From the NCBI RefSeq assembly GCF_900112665.1, contig NZ_FOMN01000003.1:1-64000 (forward strand): a DNA stretch of 64,000 nt, read 5' to 3'. The DNA is from Lactobacillus bombicola. GTDB lineage: Bacteria > Bacillota > Bacilli > Lactobacillales > Lactobacillaceae. How positions within the stretch are numbered: position 1 is the first letter of the stretch; each line of letters starts with the position of its first letter. Below are positions 53,833 through 61,711 of this stretch, piece after piece. Below the pieces are notes generated by a model that worked only from the letters and a program-made list of their open reading frames with translations, was not told the origin of the DNA and ran no database searches. Both the position numbers and the translations under genes were made by a program.

Positions 53833-54699
53833 TTATAGTACCTTTTGATACAAATCAAGAAATCCTACTAAAACTGAATCATCAAAATTTGCCAAATTAG
53901 ACTTTGCCCGTTTGATTAGCTCTTTCAATTCTTGACGACTTTTTTTAGCTCCAAGTAAAGTTAAAGTATTATTTTTACCACTTACTTGATCTTTATGAGT
54001 TGCTTTTCCAGCTTCTTGGGTTGTCTCGACAATATCAACTAAATCATCATAAATTTGATATGCACGACCAAAATCTTTGGCAAAAGCAACAAGTTGTTTA
54101 CCACTTTGACTACTTGCCTTACCATGAATTGTGGCCATTTCAACACTTGCTTGTATTAGGCAACCTGTCTTTTGCCACTCCATCTTATTAATGAAATTAG
54201 CATCATTAGCCACACTTTTGTTATTTGTTGAATCAATGTCTAGATACTGGCCACCAACCATGCCATTTGCACCAATTGCAGCGGTAATAATTTTAACCAA
54301 CTTTGGCTCATTACTGCCTTCAACAATCCACTGAATCCCCATCGGAAGTAATGCATCTCCAGCCAAAATTGCTTCAGCTTCGCCCCATCTTTTATGACTA
54401 GTTAGTTTTCCTCTACGGTAGTCATCGTTATCCATTGCTGGCAAATCATCATGAATTAAAGAGTATGTATGGATTAATTCTATTCCACAAGCAATTCTAA
54501 CTTCTTTTTCAGAAATTTCTTTATTCAATGCCGAATAAGTTGCTAAAAACAATAGAGGCCGTAATCTTTTACCCCCTGCCATCACTGAGTAAGCCATAAT
54601 CTCGCTTAATTTTGCATTGTTTATTTCTAATTTTAAGTGACTAGCTAAATAATTATCAATTATTGGTGTCCATTTTATTTTAAAATCATTAAAAGTCAT
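53833..54699 (-). CDS. ispA: Farnesyl diphosphate synthase (short-chain polyprenyl synthetase)
   Basis: The 288-residue prenyltransferase condenses IPP with DMAPP and GPP to give farnesyl diphosphate, the precursor of undecaprenyl lipid carriers. The first Asp-rich motif is HDDLPAMDNDDYRRG (near residue 81) and the second is YQIYDDLVDIVE (near 215). GGKRLRPLLF lies near 42. It follows xseB by 3 bases and abuts tlyA. dxs is absent from the cluster, in keeping with the mevalonate pathway of lactobacilli. Confidence 0.95.
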   Translation of the reverse strand: MTFNDFKIKWTPIIDNYLASHLKLEINNAKLSEIMAYSVMAGGKRLRPLLFLATYSALNKEISEKEVRIACGIELIHTYSLIHDDLPAMDNDDYRRGKLTSHKRWGEAEAILAGDALLPMGIQWIVEGSNEPKLVKIITAAIGANGMVGGQYLDIDSTNNKSVANDANFINKMEWQKTGCLIQASVEMATIHGKASSQSGKQLVAFAKDFGRAYQIYDDLVDIVETTQEAGKATHKDQVSGKNNTLTLLGAKKSRQELKELIKRAKSNLANFDDSVLVGFLDLYQKVL

Positions 54700-54702
54700 T
54701 TT

Positions 54703-54945
54703 TTATTCTTCCGGTGCAGCACTACTATTAGGATCAATTTCATGTTCTGAACCGTCGCCTTCAATTAGCTTAGCGACAGTTTGCTCAGCAGCAGTCAGTT
54801 TTTGATTTAAATCTCGACTTAACTTAACACCGGTTTGAAACTCATCTAAAGCATCTTCTAAGGCCACATTACCATTTTCCAAATTAGCTACAATTTGCTG
54901 TAATTTAGCTAATTCTTCTTCAAAATTATTTTTCTTCGTTACCAT
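54703..54945 (-). CDS. xseB: Exodeoxyribonuclease VII small subunit
   Basis: The 80-residue helical subunit binds several to one XseA. Family features: FEEELAKLQQIVANLENGNV (from residue 8) and ALDEFQTGVKLSRDLNQKL; an acidic tail follows. It overlaps xseA by 20 bases and has its own AAGGAG 8 bases before the ATG, favouring coupled synthesis. Confidence 0.95.
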   Translation of the reverse strand: MVTKKNNFEEELAKLQQIVANLENGNVALEDALDEFQTGVKLSRDLNQKLTAAEQTVAKLIEGDGSEHEIDPNSSAAPEE

Positions 54946-56293
54946 TCTTAATTCTCCTTGTAGATTTTATAACTGCTACTGCTTTACCGTCTTTGAAATT
55001 AAGGTTGACTGTATTATTTGGCTTAAGCTGCGTAACTGAACTGATTGTCTGCTTTTGCTCATTAACTACATAAACATAACCGCGATCAAGAGTTTTAAGT
55101 GGGCTATAATCATCTAATTGTTGCCCAATTTTAGCTAAACCATGTCTTTTTTCCTGTAAAATATTTTTTACATTAGCATCCAATTTTTGTCGATAAAAAC
55201 TAGCCCTTTCTTCGTATTGTTTTACTCTATCTTTAGGGTTCTTAGCTAGTAATTGCTGCCTTGTTAATTGATACTTTTGTTGCGCAAGCTCTAAGAGTCG
55301 CACCGTGTTTCGCCTAAGTTGCTCTTTTAAGAAATCCAAAGTCTGCGCTTGTTCATCATAAAGTCGTGTGGGTTCACGCATAATAATCGAATTATCAATC
55401 CGCTTTAAAGCTTCTCGGCGGGCATGAATAATATTTTGCATACTGGCAAGCATACTACTTTGGAGTTGATGAATATTAGCTAATTCATTGGTCAAATTAG
55501 GAGTGGCATATTCTGCCGCCGCTGTTGGTGTTGCCGCCCGAACATCAGCTACTAAATCACATAATGTAGTATCAGTTTCATGACCTACAGAAGAAATTAC
55601 GGGCACTGGCATCTCATATATTTGTCGGACAACTCGTTCTTCATTAAACGGCCATAAATCTTCAAGTGAGCCCCCACCACGACCAATAATCATTACATCA
55701 TATTTATCTTTAATAGCCATTATTTGTTTCATTGCATTAACTAATGAGTCAGCCGCTTGATCTCCTTGAACTTGGGCTGGAAATAAGTCAACTTGTGCAT
55801 GCGGAAAGCGGCGATTGACCGTAACCAATATATCATGAATTACAGCTCCAGATGCACTAGTAACAACCGCTATTCGATCAGGAAAATGTGGTAAAGGTTG
55901 CTTATGTTCTTGGTTAAATAATCCCTCTTGCGCTAATTTATGTTGAAGCTGTTGTAATTGCTCATATAAGGCACCTAAACCTGCTGGCTCCATTGTTTCG
56001 GCATAAAATTGATAAGTTCCCTGTGGCCCATAAACGCTAACGTAGCCAGTAATATAAACTTTCATCCCCTCTTCGGGCTTGAAATTAACTTTGTCAAAAT
56101 AGGTTCGAAACATGACAACATTTAGTTTAGACTTCTCATCTTTTAATGAAAAGTATTGGTGTGAATTACGTCGATACCGAAAATTAGATAGTTCCCCTTG
56201 TAAAAAAACCTTATGTAAATACGGATCATTTTTAAATTTTTGCGTAATATAATAATTTAAATCAGTTACGGAAAGATACTTATCATCTGCCAT
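54926..56293 (-). CDS. xseA: Exodeoxyribonuclease VII large subunit
   Basis: The 455-residue nuclease degrades single-stranded DNA to oligonucleotides in repair. The N-terminal OB fold (about 5-100) has VFLQGELSNF. The catalytic core has RIAVVTSASGAVIHDIL, IIGRGGGSLEDLWPFNEE and PVISSVGHETDTTLCDLVAD. A coiled-coil region (about 260-400) binds XseB. It overlaps folD by 11 bases upstream and xseB downstream. Confidence 0.97.
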   Translation of the reverse strand: MADDKYLSVTDLNYYITQKFKNDPYLHKVFLQGELSNFRYRRNSHQYFSLKDEKSKLNVVMFRTYFDKVNFKPEEGMKVYITGYVSVYGPQGTYQFYAETMEPAGLGALYEQLQQLQHKLAQEGLFNQEHKQPLPHFPDRIAVVTSASGAVIHDILVTVNRRFPHAQVDLFPAQVQGDQAADSLVNAMKQIMAIKDKYDVMIIGRGGGSLEDLWPFNEERVVRQIYEMPVPVISSVGHETDTTLCDLVADVRAATPTAAAEYATPNLTNELANIHQLQSSMLASMQNIIHARREALKRIDNSIIMREPTRLYDEQAQTLDFLKEQLRRNTVRLLELAQQKYQLTRQQLLAKNPKDRVKQYEERASFYRQKLDANVKNILQEKRHGLAKIGQQLDDYSPLKTLDRGYVYVVNEQKQTISSVTQLKPNNTVNLNFKDGKAVAVIKSTRRIKNGNEEK

Positions 56294-57131
56294 TTTTTCT
56301 CCTTGCTAATTTCACTACTTGTTCCATTAGTGATTCAACTGTAAGTGGGCCAATCCCACCAGGTACAGGGGTAATATAACTAACTTTGGGAGCCACATTT
56401 TGGAAATCAACGTCACCAGCTATCTGATTGCCAATACGATTAATCCCTACATCAATCACTATTGCATTGTCCTTAACCATTTTTTCCGTTATTAGTCCCA
56501 GTTGCCCAGCTGCAGACACCAATATATCAGCTTCTTTAGTGTATTTAGCAAGATTATTGGTTTTCGTATGCAAAACAGAAACTGTCGCATCTTGCTCTAG
56601 CATCAATGCTGCTAGTGGTTTGCCAACAATGCTACTACGCCCAATGATTACTACATGCTTACCACTAGAGTCAATCTGATAGTGCTTTAATAAAGCCAAA
56701 ATACCATGAGCAGTTGCTGGTTCAACAAAATGATTACCTTGCCATAAACGGCCTACATTACTTGGTGTTAAACAATCGACATCCTTTTCCGGATCAATTA
56801 AAGAGAGAGCTTCATTTAAGTTAATCTGGCTTGGAACTGGCAACTGAATCATAATTCCATTAACCTGACTTTCAGAGTTTAATCTAGCAATCAAGCTCAA
56901 TAGCTCGGCTTGACTAGTAGCAGAATCTAATTGAAAAATTTTTTGCTTAATTCCAATTTTAGTAGCTAGCTTTTTTTTACTTTTAAGATAAATTTTACTA
57001 CTAATATCATCACCAATATTAATTACGCTAAAAAAAGGTTGAACACCTTGCTTTTTTAATTCATCTACTTGCTTTTTAAGTTTAGTTGCCCGAATATTTG
57101 CTAGCTTTTGCCCATCTAAAAGTTGTGCCAT
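56283..57131 (-). CDS. folD: Methylenetetrahydrofolate dehydrogenase/cyclohydrolase FolD
   Basis: The 282-residue bifunctional enzyme interconverts 5,10-methylene- and 10-formyl-tetrahydrofolate, supplying purine synthesis and Fmt. Motifs: IYLKSKKKLATKIGI with the catalytic Lys, NGIMIQLPVP, DVDCLTPSNVG, VVIIGRSSIVGKPLA (NADP-binding) and ITPVPGGIGPLT. First gene of the folD-xseA-xseB-ispA-tlyA-recN-GNAT run, behind the nusB terminator. Confidence 0.98.
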   Translation of the reverse strand: MAQLLDGQKLANIRATKLKKQVDELKKQGVQPFFSVINIGDDISSKIYLKSKKKLATKIGIKQKIFQLDSATSQAELLSLIARLNSESQVNGIMIQLPVPSQINLNEALSLIDPEKDVDCLTPSNVGRLWQGNHFVEPATAHGILALLKHYQIDSSGKHVVIIGRSSIVGKPLAALMLEQDATVSVLHTKTNNLAKYTKEADILVSAAGQLGLITEKMVKDNAIVIDVGINRIGNQIAGDVDFQNVAPKVSYITPVPGGIGPLTVESLMEQVVKLARRKNGR

Positions 57132-57149
57132 CCATAATTCCTTTTCTAC

Positions 57150-57177
57150 TAAAAATAGCCGGCTATTCAGCCGACTA
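57150..57177 (-). terminator. nusB terminator
   Basis: A 9-base stem with one G-U pair (57156-57164 with 57169-57177), loop of 4 bases, followed by TTTTT on the minus strand. It separates the efp-yqhY-nusB unit from folD, perhaps incompletely. Confidence 0.82.
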
Positions 57178-57181
57178 CTAG

Positions 57182-57580
57182 TTATTTTTTAATAAAATTC
57201 GCCAAAATACCATTAACAAAAGGCTTATTTTTGGGATCGGCAAATTCATCACATAAGTTTAAAGCCTCATTAATTGCTGCCCTAGGCTCTATGTCCATAC
57301 TGTACTTAATCTCATATAAAGCAACTTCTAAAATAGCAAGTAAAATCTGACTAATTCGATCGATTCGCCAGTTTTCTTTTAAACAACTGGCAAGATTAGC
57401 TTTAATTTCCTCCCGCTTTTCAATCACGCCTTCAATAATATTTTTTGAATAAGCAGAAAGTTCCTTTAGATTAAGTGTAGCAACCGTTTTAGCTTCAACT
57501 TCAGAAGCAGTATACGTTGGTTCTTGGTTTGCCAAATACACTGCTTGCATTGCTACTCTACGACTCTGGTGTTGATTCAT
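57182..57580 (-). CDS. nusB: Transcription antitermination factor NusB
   Basis: The 132-residue all-helical protein binds boxA RNA with S10 to prevent early termination in rRNA operons. Family features: HQSRRVAMQAVYLANQEP at the N-terminus, WRIDRISQILLAILEVALYE, EPRAAINEALNLCDEFAD and KPFVNGILANF. I set the start at the ATG at 57580, after AAAAGAG; longer in-frame starts lie deeper in yqhY. It overlaps yqhY by 23 bases. The efp-yqhY-nusB order is common in Firmicutes. Confidence 0.94.
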   Translation of the reverse strand: MNQHQSRRVAMQAVYLANQEPTYTASEVEAKTVATLNLKELSAYSKNIIEGVIEKREEIKANLASCLKENWRIDRISQILLAILEVALYEIKYSMDIEPRAAINEALNLCDEFADPKNKPFVNGILANFIKK

Positions 57581-58022
57581 TTTTACTCTTTTCATCAATG
57601 TCAGAAAATAGCTGAGAGGTTCCCCTATTATCCTGCTGCTCTTCTGGGTCATCCGGAAATACTAAGCCCGTCACGTGAACATTAATTTCTTTCAGAACCA
57701 AGTCAGTCATTTGTAGGACTTGCTGTCTTAAAGACTTTTGCAAATCCATTGCAACTTTAGGCACATAACTGCCAGCTTCAAAACTTACATAAACATCGGC
57801 AATCAAATTGTGATTATCGTCAAGCTTGATTGCAATTCCTTTGCCTCGATTTTCTCGTCCCAAAACGCGATTGATTCCAGATTTAACATTACCGTGCATT
57901 GCGGCAACTCCGTCAACTTTTTCGGCAGCAATGCCCATGATAACTTCAAGAACACTAGAATCTATTTCGATTTCTTCACCGTTATTTTTATCATCTAAGA
58001 CAATCTTTGAACTATCTGCCAT
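57558..58022 (-). CDS. yqhY: Asp23/Gls24 family protein (YqhY)
   Basis: The 154-residue protein has an Asp23/DUF322 domain (about 18-125: EIDSSVLEVIMGIAAEKVDG; DNHNLIADVYVSFEAGSYVP; INVHVTGLVF) and a disordered acidic tail. In Bacillus, YqhY affects acetyl-CoA carboxylase activity and its loss is poorly tolerated. Second Asp23 paralogue in the window. It lies between efp and nusB, as in Bacillus, and overlaps nusB. Confidence 0.92.
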   Translation of the reverse strand: MADSSKIVLDDKNNGEEIEIDSSVLEVIMGIAAEKVDGVAAMHGNVKSGINRVLGRENRGKGIAIKLDDNHNLIADVYVSFEAGSYVPKVAMDLQKSLRQQVLQMTDLVLKEINVHVTGLVFPDDPEEQQDNRGTSQLFSDIDEKSKNESTPES

Positions 58023-58040
58023 TTTATTTACCTCAAAAAA

Positions 58041-58610
58041 CTACTTATTTGCACGAGATACGTAAGTACCATCTACAGTATTAATTATTAATGCATCGCC
58101 TTCATTAATAAAGAAAGGTACGTTAACTACTAGCCCAGTTTCCATAGTTGCAGGTTTACCACCACCAGAGGAAGTATCACCTTTAATATTTGGCTCAGTC
58201 TTAGCAACTATCAATTCAACTGTGTTTGGCAATTGGATTCCTAGAGTTTTACCTTCATGCATAATTACGCTAACGTCCATATTTTCCTTCAGATACTTAG
58301 CTTCTTCTTCAACTTGTGAATTAGGAATAGCTAATTGATCATAGGTTGTCGTATCCATGAAAACATAGTTTGATCCATCATTGTATAAATATTGCATTGC
58401 TTTCGTTTGAATTTCTGCTGTGTCGACCTTAGCAGTAGAACGAAATGTATATTCTTGTACTGCACCAGTATTCAGACTCTTTAACTTTGATCTAACAAAT
58501 GCACTACCCTTACCGGGCTTAACATGTTGAAACTCAACAATGCGCCATAAATCATTGTTATACTTAATGGTTAAACCATTTTTAAACTCATTAACTGAAA
58601 TCATTGTCAT
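58041..58610 (-). CDS. efp: Translation elongation factor P
   Basis: The 189-residue, three-domain beta protein relieves ribosomes stalled at polyproline. Domain I has the tRNA-facing loop [16 protein letters not shown] with the lysine that is modified in some bacteria. Domains II and III carry [39 protein letters not shown] and [11 protein letters not shown]. The start is the ATG at 58610 with GAGG 8 bases upstream, giving the family length; an upstream in-frame start lacks a ribosome site. Confidence 0.97.
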   Translation of the reverse strand: MTMISVNEFKNGLTIKYNNDLWRIVEFQHVKPGKGSAFVRSKLKSLNTGAVQEYTFRSTAKVDTAEIQTKAMQYLYNDGSNYVFMDTTTYDQLAIPNSQVEEEAKYLKENMDVSVIMHEGKTLGIQLPNTVELIVAKTEPNIKGDTSSGGGKPATMETGLVVNVPFFINEGDALIINTVDGTYVSRANK

Positions 58611-58691
58611 ATTAACTACCTCATCTCCATAATAATATCTTACCAATTCAGACATGATTTTACTATAAATAATATTTAAAAATATTATCTT

Positions 58692-59801
58692 TTATAAAGA
58701 AATTAACTCAGCTTTAGGCAAGGTTGATAGTGTTTCCGGACTTTGTCCATGAATTAAAATATCGTCCTCAATCCTTACGCCACCTTTTTGAGGTAAATAA
58801 ATTCCTGGTTCAACCGTATGAACCATATTATTAACCAGTTCTTGCTTACCAAACGGTAAGGCCGGCTGACATAATTCATGAATTTCTAGTCCTATGCCGT
58901 GACCAATACCATGACCAAAGTATTGACCATATCCTTGTTCATTAATATAATCGCGCGCTGCTCGATCAACATCATTTCCATGATTACCGACAATAGCTGC
59001 TGCAATACCACGACGTTGTGCCTCATAAACAATGTTATAAATTTTACTTAATTCAGTATCAACTTTCCCTACAGCCATAGTGCGTGTAATATCAGCTGCA
59101 TAGCCATGATAAAAGGCACCAAAGTCAACTACTACCAAGTCACCTTCTTCAATTGCTTTATCACTTGCTACACCATGAGCCCAGGCTGATCGAACACCCG
59201 ATGCAATAATCGTAGCAAAACTGGGGCCATCGCCACCATTTAACTTAAAAAGATAGTCAAGCTTAGCACCAATATTACGTTCAATTTCACCAGGTTTAAT
59301 CATCGGTAAAATTTCATTAAAACTACTCATTGAGATATTAATTGCTTGACGCAAAGTGGCAATTTCTAAATCATCTTTAACATTGCGCACACACTCAACT
59401 AATTCTTCTACAATTTGAAACTCAATTTGTGGATTTAACTTTTGCAAATTGGCAAATTCTACTGCAGAAACAAATTCACCTTCCACTAAGACCTTATGTA
59501 AATTGGCATGTTGCAACTGCCGACTAATTTCTTCATCCTGATTACCACGTTTCATGACAACTGACATTTCACCTGGTGCCTCAGCTTTAATTTGGTTATC
59601 AAAGCGAGAATCAGACAATAAAATCCGATCACCCCGATTAGTTACTATCAATTGCGCTTCTTCACCAGTAAAATTAGTTAAATAACGATAATTAGCTTGA
59701 TTAAAAATCAAAAAGCCATCCGCACCTTGATCTGTAATCAACTTACCTACTTGGGCAATCCGCTTATTTAGAAGTGTTAATAAGTCATTTGTTTCATTCA
59801 T
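58692..59801 (-). CDS. pepP: Xaa-Pro aminopeptidase family (PepP/PepQ-like, M24B)
   Basis: The 369-residue metallopeptidase removes N-terminal residues next to proline. The creatinase-like N-domain (about 1-135) is followed by the pita-bread catalytic domain with metal ligands in VVDFGAFYHGYAADITRT (two Asp), GHGIGHGIGLEIHE (His), HTVEPGIYLPQKGGVRIEDD (Glu, Glu). Start ATG at 59801 behind GGAG. It is upstream of efp, the usual pepP-efp pair of Firmicutes. Distinguishing prolidase from aminopeptidase P by sequence alone is uncertain. Confidence 0.92.
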   Translation of the reverse strand: MNETNDLLTLLNKRIAQVGKLITDQGADGFLIFNQANYRYLTNFTGEEAQLIVTNRGDRILLSDSRFDNQIKAEAPGEMSVVMKRGNQDEEISRQLQHANLHKVLVEGEFVSAVEFANLQKLNPQIEFQIVEELVECVRNVKDDLEIATLRQAINISMSSFNEILPMIKPGEIERNIGAKLDYLFKLNGGDGPSFATIIASGVRSAWAHGVASDKAIEEGDLVVVDFGAFYHGYAADITRTMAVGKVDTELSKIYNIVYEAQRRGIAAAIVGNHGNDVDRAARDYINEQGYGQYFGHGIGHGIGLEIHELCQPALPFGKQELVNNMVHTVEPGIYLPQKGGVRIEDDILIHGQSPETLSTLPKAELISL

Positions 59802-59903
59802 CTCAGTATCTCCAAATTCGACCATAAAATTAGTACTAATTAGCACCAGCGTTAATTAATCAGTTCCAACTAAAAATATTATCTATAGTAAAGTCATAAA
59901 TAT

Positions 59904-59935
59904 AAAAAAGACGAGAAGCACATGCTTTTCGTCTT
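59904..59935 (-). terminator. rpmA terminator
   Basis: AAGACGAGAAGC (59908-59919) pairs with GCTTTTCGTCTT (59924-59935, one G-U), followed by TTTTTTAT on the minus strand. Confidence 0.88.
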
Positions 59936-59951
59936 CTTATTAAGAACTAAA

Positions 59952-60245
59952 TTACTTAGCTTCTTCTTCGACAGGAATAACAGAAACTTGTTTTCTGTAC
60001 TTGTCTTTACGCTCAAATTTAACTACACCATTTACTAATGCAAATAAAGTGTCGTCTCCACCTTGACCAACATTCTTGCCTGGGTGAATCTTAGTACCAC
60101 GTTGACGATAAATAATCGTTCCTGCGTGAATAGTTTGACCGTCAGCAGCCTTGGCACCTAAACGGCGACCAGCTGAATCACGACCATTGGCAGTAGAACC
60201 TCCACCCTTGTGGTGGGCAAATAATTTAAGATTTAAAATATTCAT
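59952..60245 (-). CDS. rpmA: Ribosomal protein L27 (bL27) with cleavable N-terminal extension
   Basis: The 97-residue protein reaches the peptidyl-transferase centre. It begins [10 protein letters not shown], the Firmicutes extension normally removed by the cysteine protease Prp just after Phe-Ala, exposing [33 protein letters not shown] is in the core. The start is the ATG at 60245 with GAGGTG 8 bases upstream. Only 13 bases separate it from rplU, so the prp (ysxB) gene usually found between the two is missing here. Confidence 0.97.
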   Translation of the reverse strand: MNILNLKLFAHHKGGGSTANGRDSAGRRLGAKAADGQTIHAGTIIYRQRGTKIHPGKNVGQGGDDTLFALVNGVVKFERKDKYRKQVSVIPVEEEAK

Positions 60246-60258
60246 AATCACTTCACCT

Positions 60259-60573
60259 CTAGCTTAATTCAATCTTTTCAACTTCAACCTTAGTATAAGG
60301 TTGACGATGACCATATTTTGAATGTGAGTGCTTCTTTGGTTTGTATTTGAAAGTTACAACTTTCTTCTCTTTACCATGTTTTTCAACTTTGGCAACAACT
60401 TTGGCACCCTTAACTAATGGTGTACCAACTTTAACGTCTTTACCATCAGAAACAAGAATTACCTCATCAAAGGTAACTTCCTTACCTTCTTCAATGTCAA
60501 GTTTTTCTACGAAAATACTGTCGCCTTCAGCAACTTTATATTGCTTACCGCCAGTCTTAATAATTGCGTACAT
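60259..60573 (-). CDS. rplU: Ribosomal protein L21 (bL21)
   Basis: The 104-residue protein of the large ribosomal subunit has [20 protein letters not shown] at the N-terminus, [20 protein letters not shown] and [20 protein letters not shown] in the core. Start ATG at 60573 with GGAGG 6 bases upstream. It is first in the rplU-rpmA operon and preceded by a structured L21 leader and its own promoter. Confidence 0.97.
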   Translation of the reverse strand: MYAIIKTGGKQYKVAEGDSIFVEKLDIEEGKEVTFDEVILVSDGKDVKVGTPLVKGAKVVAKVEKHGKEKKVVTFKYKPKKHSHSKYGHRQPYTKVEVEKIELS

Positions 60574-60684
60574 TACTGCCCTCCAAAAAATACTTAGACT
60601 CGCCAATAAGGGTGCTTTTATAAATAAAAGTCTTCTTACCCCTATTTGTGCGGTTGCAGATGTGAAGGTCTCCACAAATACAAC
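60574..60684 (-). ncRNA. L21 leader (rplU 5' regulatory RNA)
   Basis: A leader of about 110 bases contains a long hairpin closed by TTTGTG (60673-60678, minus strand) and CACAAA (60645-60650). The conserved loop sequence between them includes CTTCACATCTGCAACCG. A TTTTATTTATAAAA hairpin follows, then the ribosome site. A conserved L21 leader upstream of rplU is known in Firmicutes and thought to bind L21. The structure is seen; family assignment is from resemblance. Confidence 0.78.
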
Positions 60685-60690
60685 TACTGT

Positions 60691-60719
60691 ATGATACTAC
60701 TATTGGTAAGAATTAGCAA
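60691..60719 (-). promoter_or_regulatory. rplU promoter
   Basis: A -35 box TTGCTA (60714-60719) and a -10 box TATCAT (60691-60696) with a 17-base spacer. Confidence 0.65.
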
Positions 60720-60754
60720 GATTAAAACAAGTTAGCAATCATGTTTAATTAAAA

Positions 60755-61594
60755 CTACATTTGCCATTTTCCACCATGAACTTTAGCAATATTTTCTGTC
60801 ACTATAAAAGCCTCTGGGTCAATTTCACGTGCTTTTGCTACTAACTGACCGTATTCATTAGTATCAACGATAATTACCAATTGTTGCTTATCTTTATCAC
60901 TATAACCACCAATAACATTATAGACAGTTAATCCGTCATAATCGCGTTGTAACATATTTTTGATTTGCTCCAATTGTTGATTACTCATAATGCGAACTTG
61001 AAATTTCTTATCAAACCCAGTCTCAGTATAGTGCATAGTTAAGGTCGTTATAATTTGTGAAAAAGCGGCAAGTAAAAAGGCTTCAGTACCGTCAACAAAA
61101 ATATTCAAAAAAATAATTGACATATCAATTATCATTAAGGATATAGCTGGATCGATAAAAAAATATTTTTTAATAATTAGTGGCGGAATTGTAGTGCCAC
61201 CTGATGAAGCATTTATGCGATAGAGCATCGAGACGCCAATTCCCATAAGCACACCACCATAGATTACTGCCAGCATATTATTGGAAGTTAGTTTTAAACT
61301 TGGGGTAATTTCCATTAAAATTGGTAAAAGCAGACTACCAATTGCCACTTTTTTTAATGTTTGTCGACCTAAAAAAATTGCCGCCATAATCAACATTAAT
61401 GAATTAATAATGAAAACTGTCAGTGAGCGATTGATTCCCCAAACTGCATCAACTAAGATTGCAATTCCAGTTGATCCTCCTGCCGCAACATTGATTGGCG
61501 CATAAAACAAATTAATTGCAACGGTAATTATTTCTAATCCTGACAAGAAGAAAAGCCAATACTGCCAAGTATGTCCATGTTTTTCTTTCCCCAT
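60755..61594 (-). CDS. YitT family membrane protein (DUF161/DUF2179)
   Basis: The 279-residue membrane protein has about five hydrophobic helices (about 12-190) with the family features INVAAGGSTGIAIL, GVLMGIGVSMLYRINASSGG and GTEAFLLAAFSQIITT. The cytosolic DUF2179 domain (about 195-279) has MLQRDYDGLTVYNVIGGYSD and VIVDTNEYGQL. The family is widespread in Firmicutes; a transport role is suspected but not established. Start ATG after AAGGAAG. Followed by the rplU promoter region, so it is probably a separate transcript. Confidence 0.88.
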   Translation of the reverse strand: MGKEKHGHTWQYWLFFLSGLEIITVAINLFYAPINVAAGGSTGIAILVDAVWGINRSLTVFIINSLMLIMAAIFLGRQTLKKVAIGSLLLPILMEITPSLKLTSNNMLAVIYGGVLMGIGVSMLYRINASSGGTTIPPLIIKKYFFIDPAISLMIIDMSIIFLNIFVDGTEAFLLAAFSQIITTLTMHYTETGFDKKFQVRIMSNQQLEQIKNMLQRDYDGLTVYNVIGGYSDKDKQQLVIIVDTNEYGQLVAKAREIDPEAFIVTENIAKVHGGKWQM

Positions 61595-61666
61595 CTCATC
61601 TTCCTTTCATAAAAAACTTTGGTCTATATTGTACTCAAGAATGACCTGTTTATTCAATAAATATGC

Positions 61667-61701
61667 AAAAATACAAATAATTCTTAATTATTTGTATTTT
61701 T
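61667..61701. terminator. Terminator of the DUF2325 gene
   Basis: A perfect 16-base inverted repeat (61667-61682 with 61686-61701) around CTT, with A and T runs at the ends. It works in either direction; both flanking genes read leftwards, so its natural use is ending the DUF2325 transcript. Confidence 0.88.
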
Positions 61702-61711
61702 ATTAAAAGCC

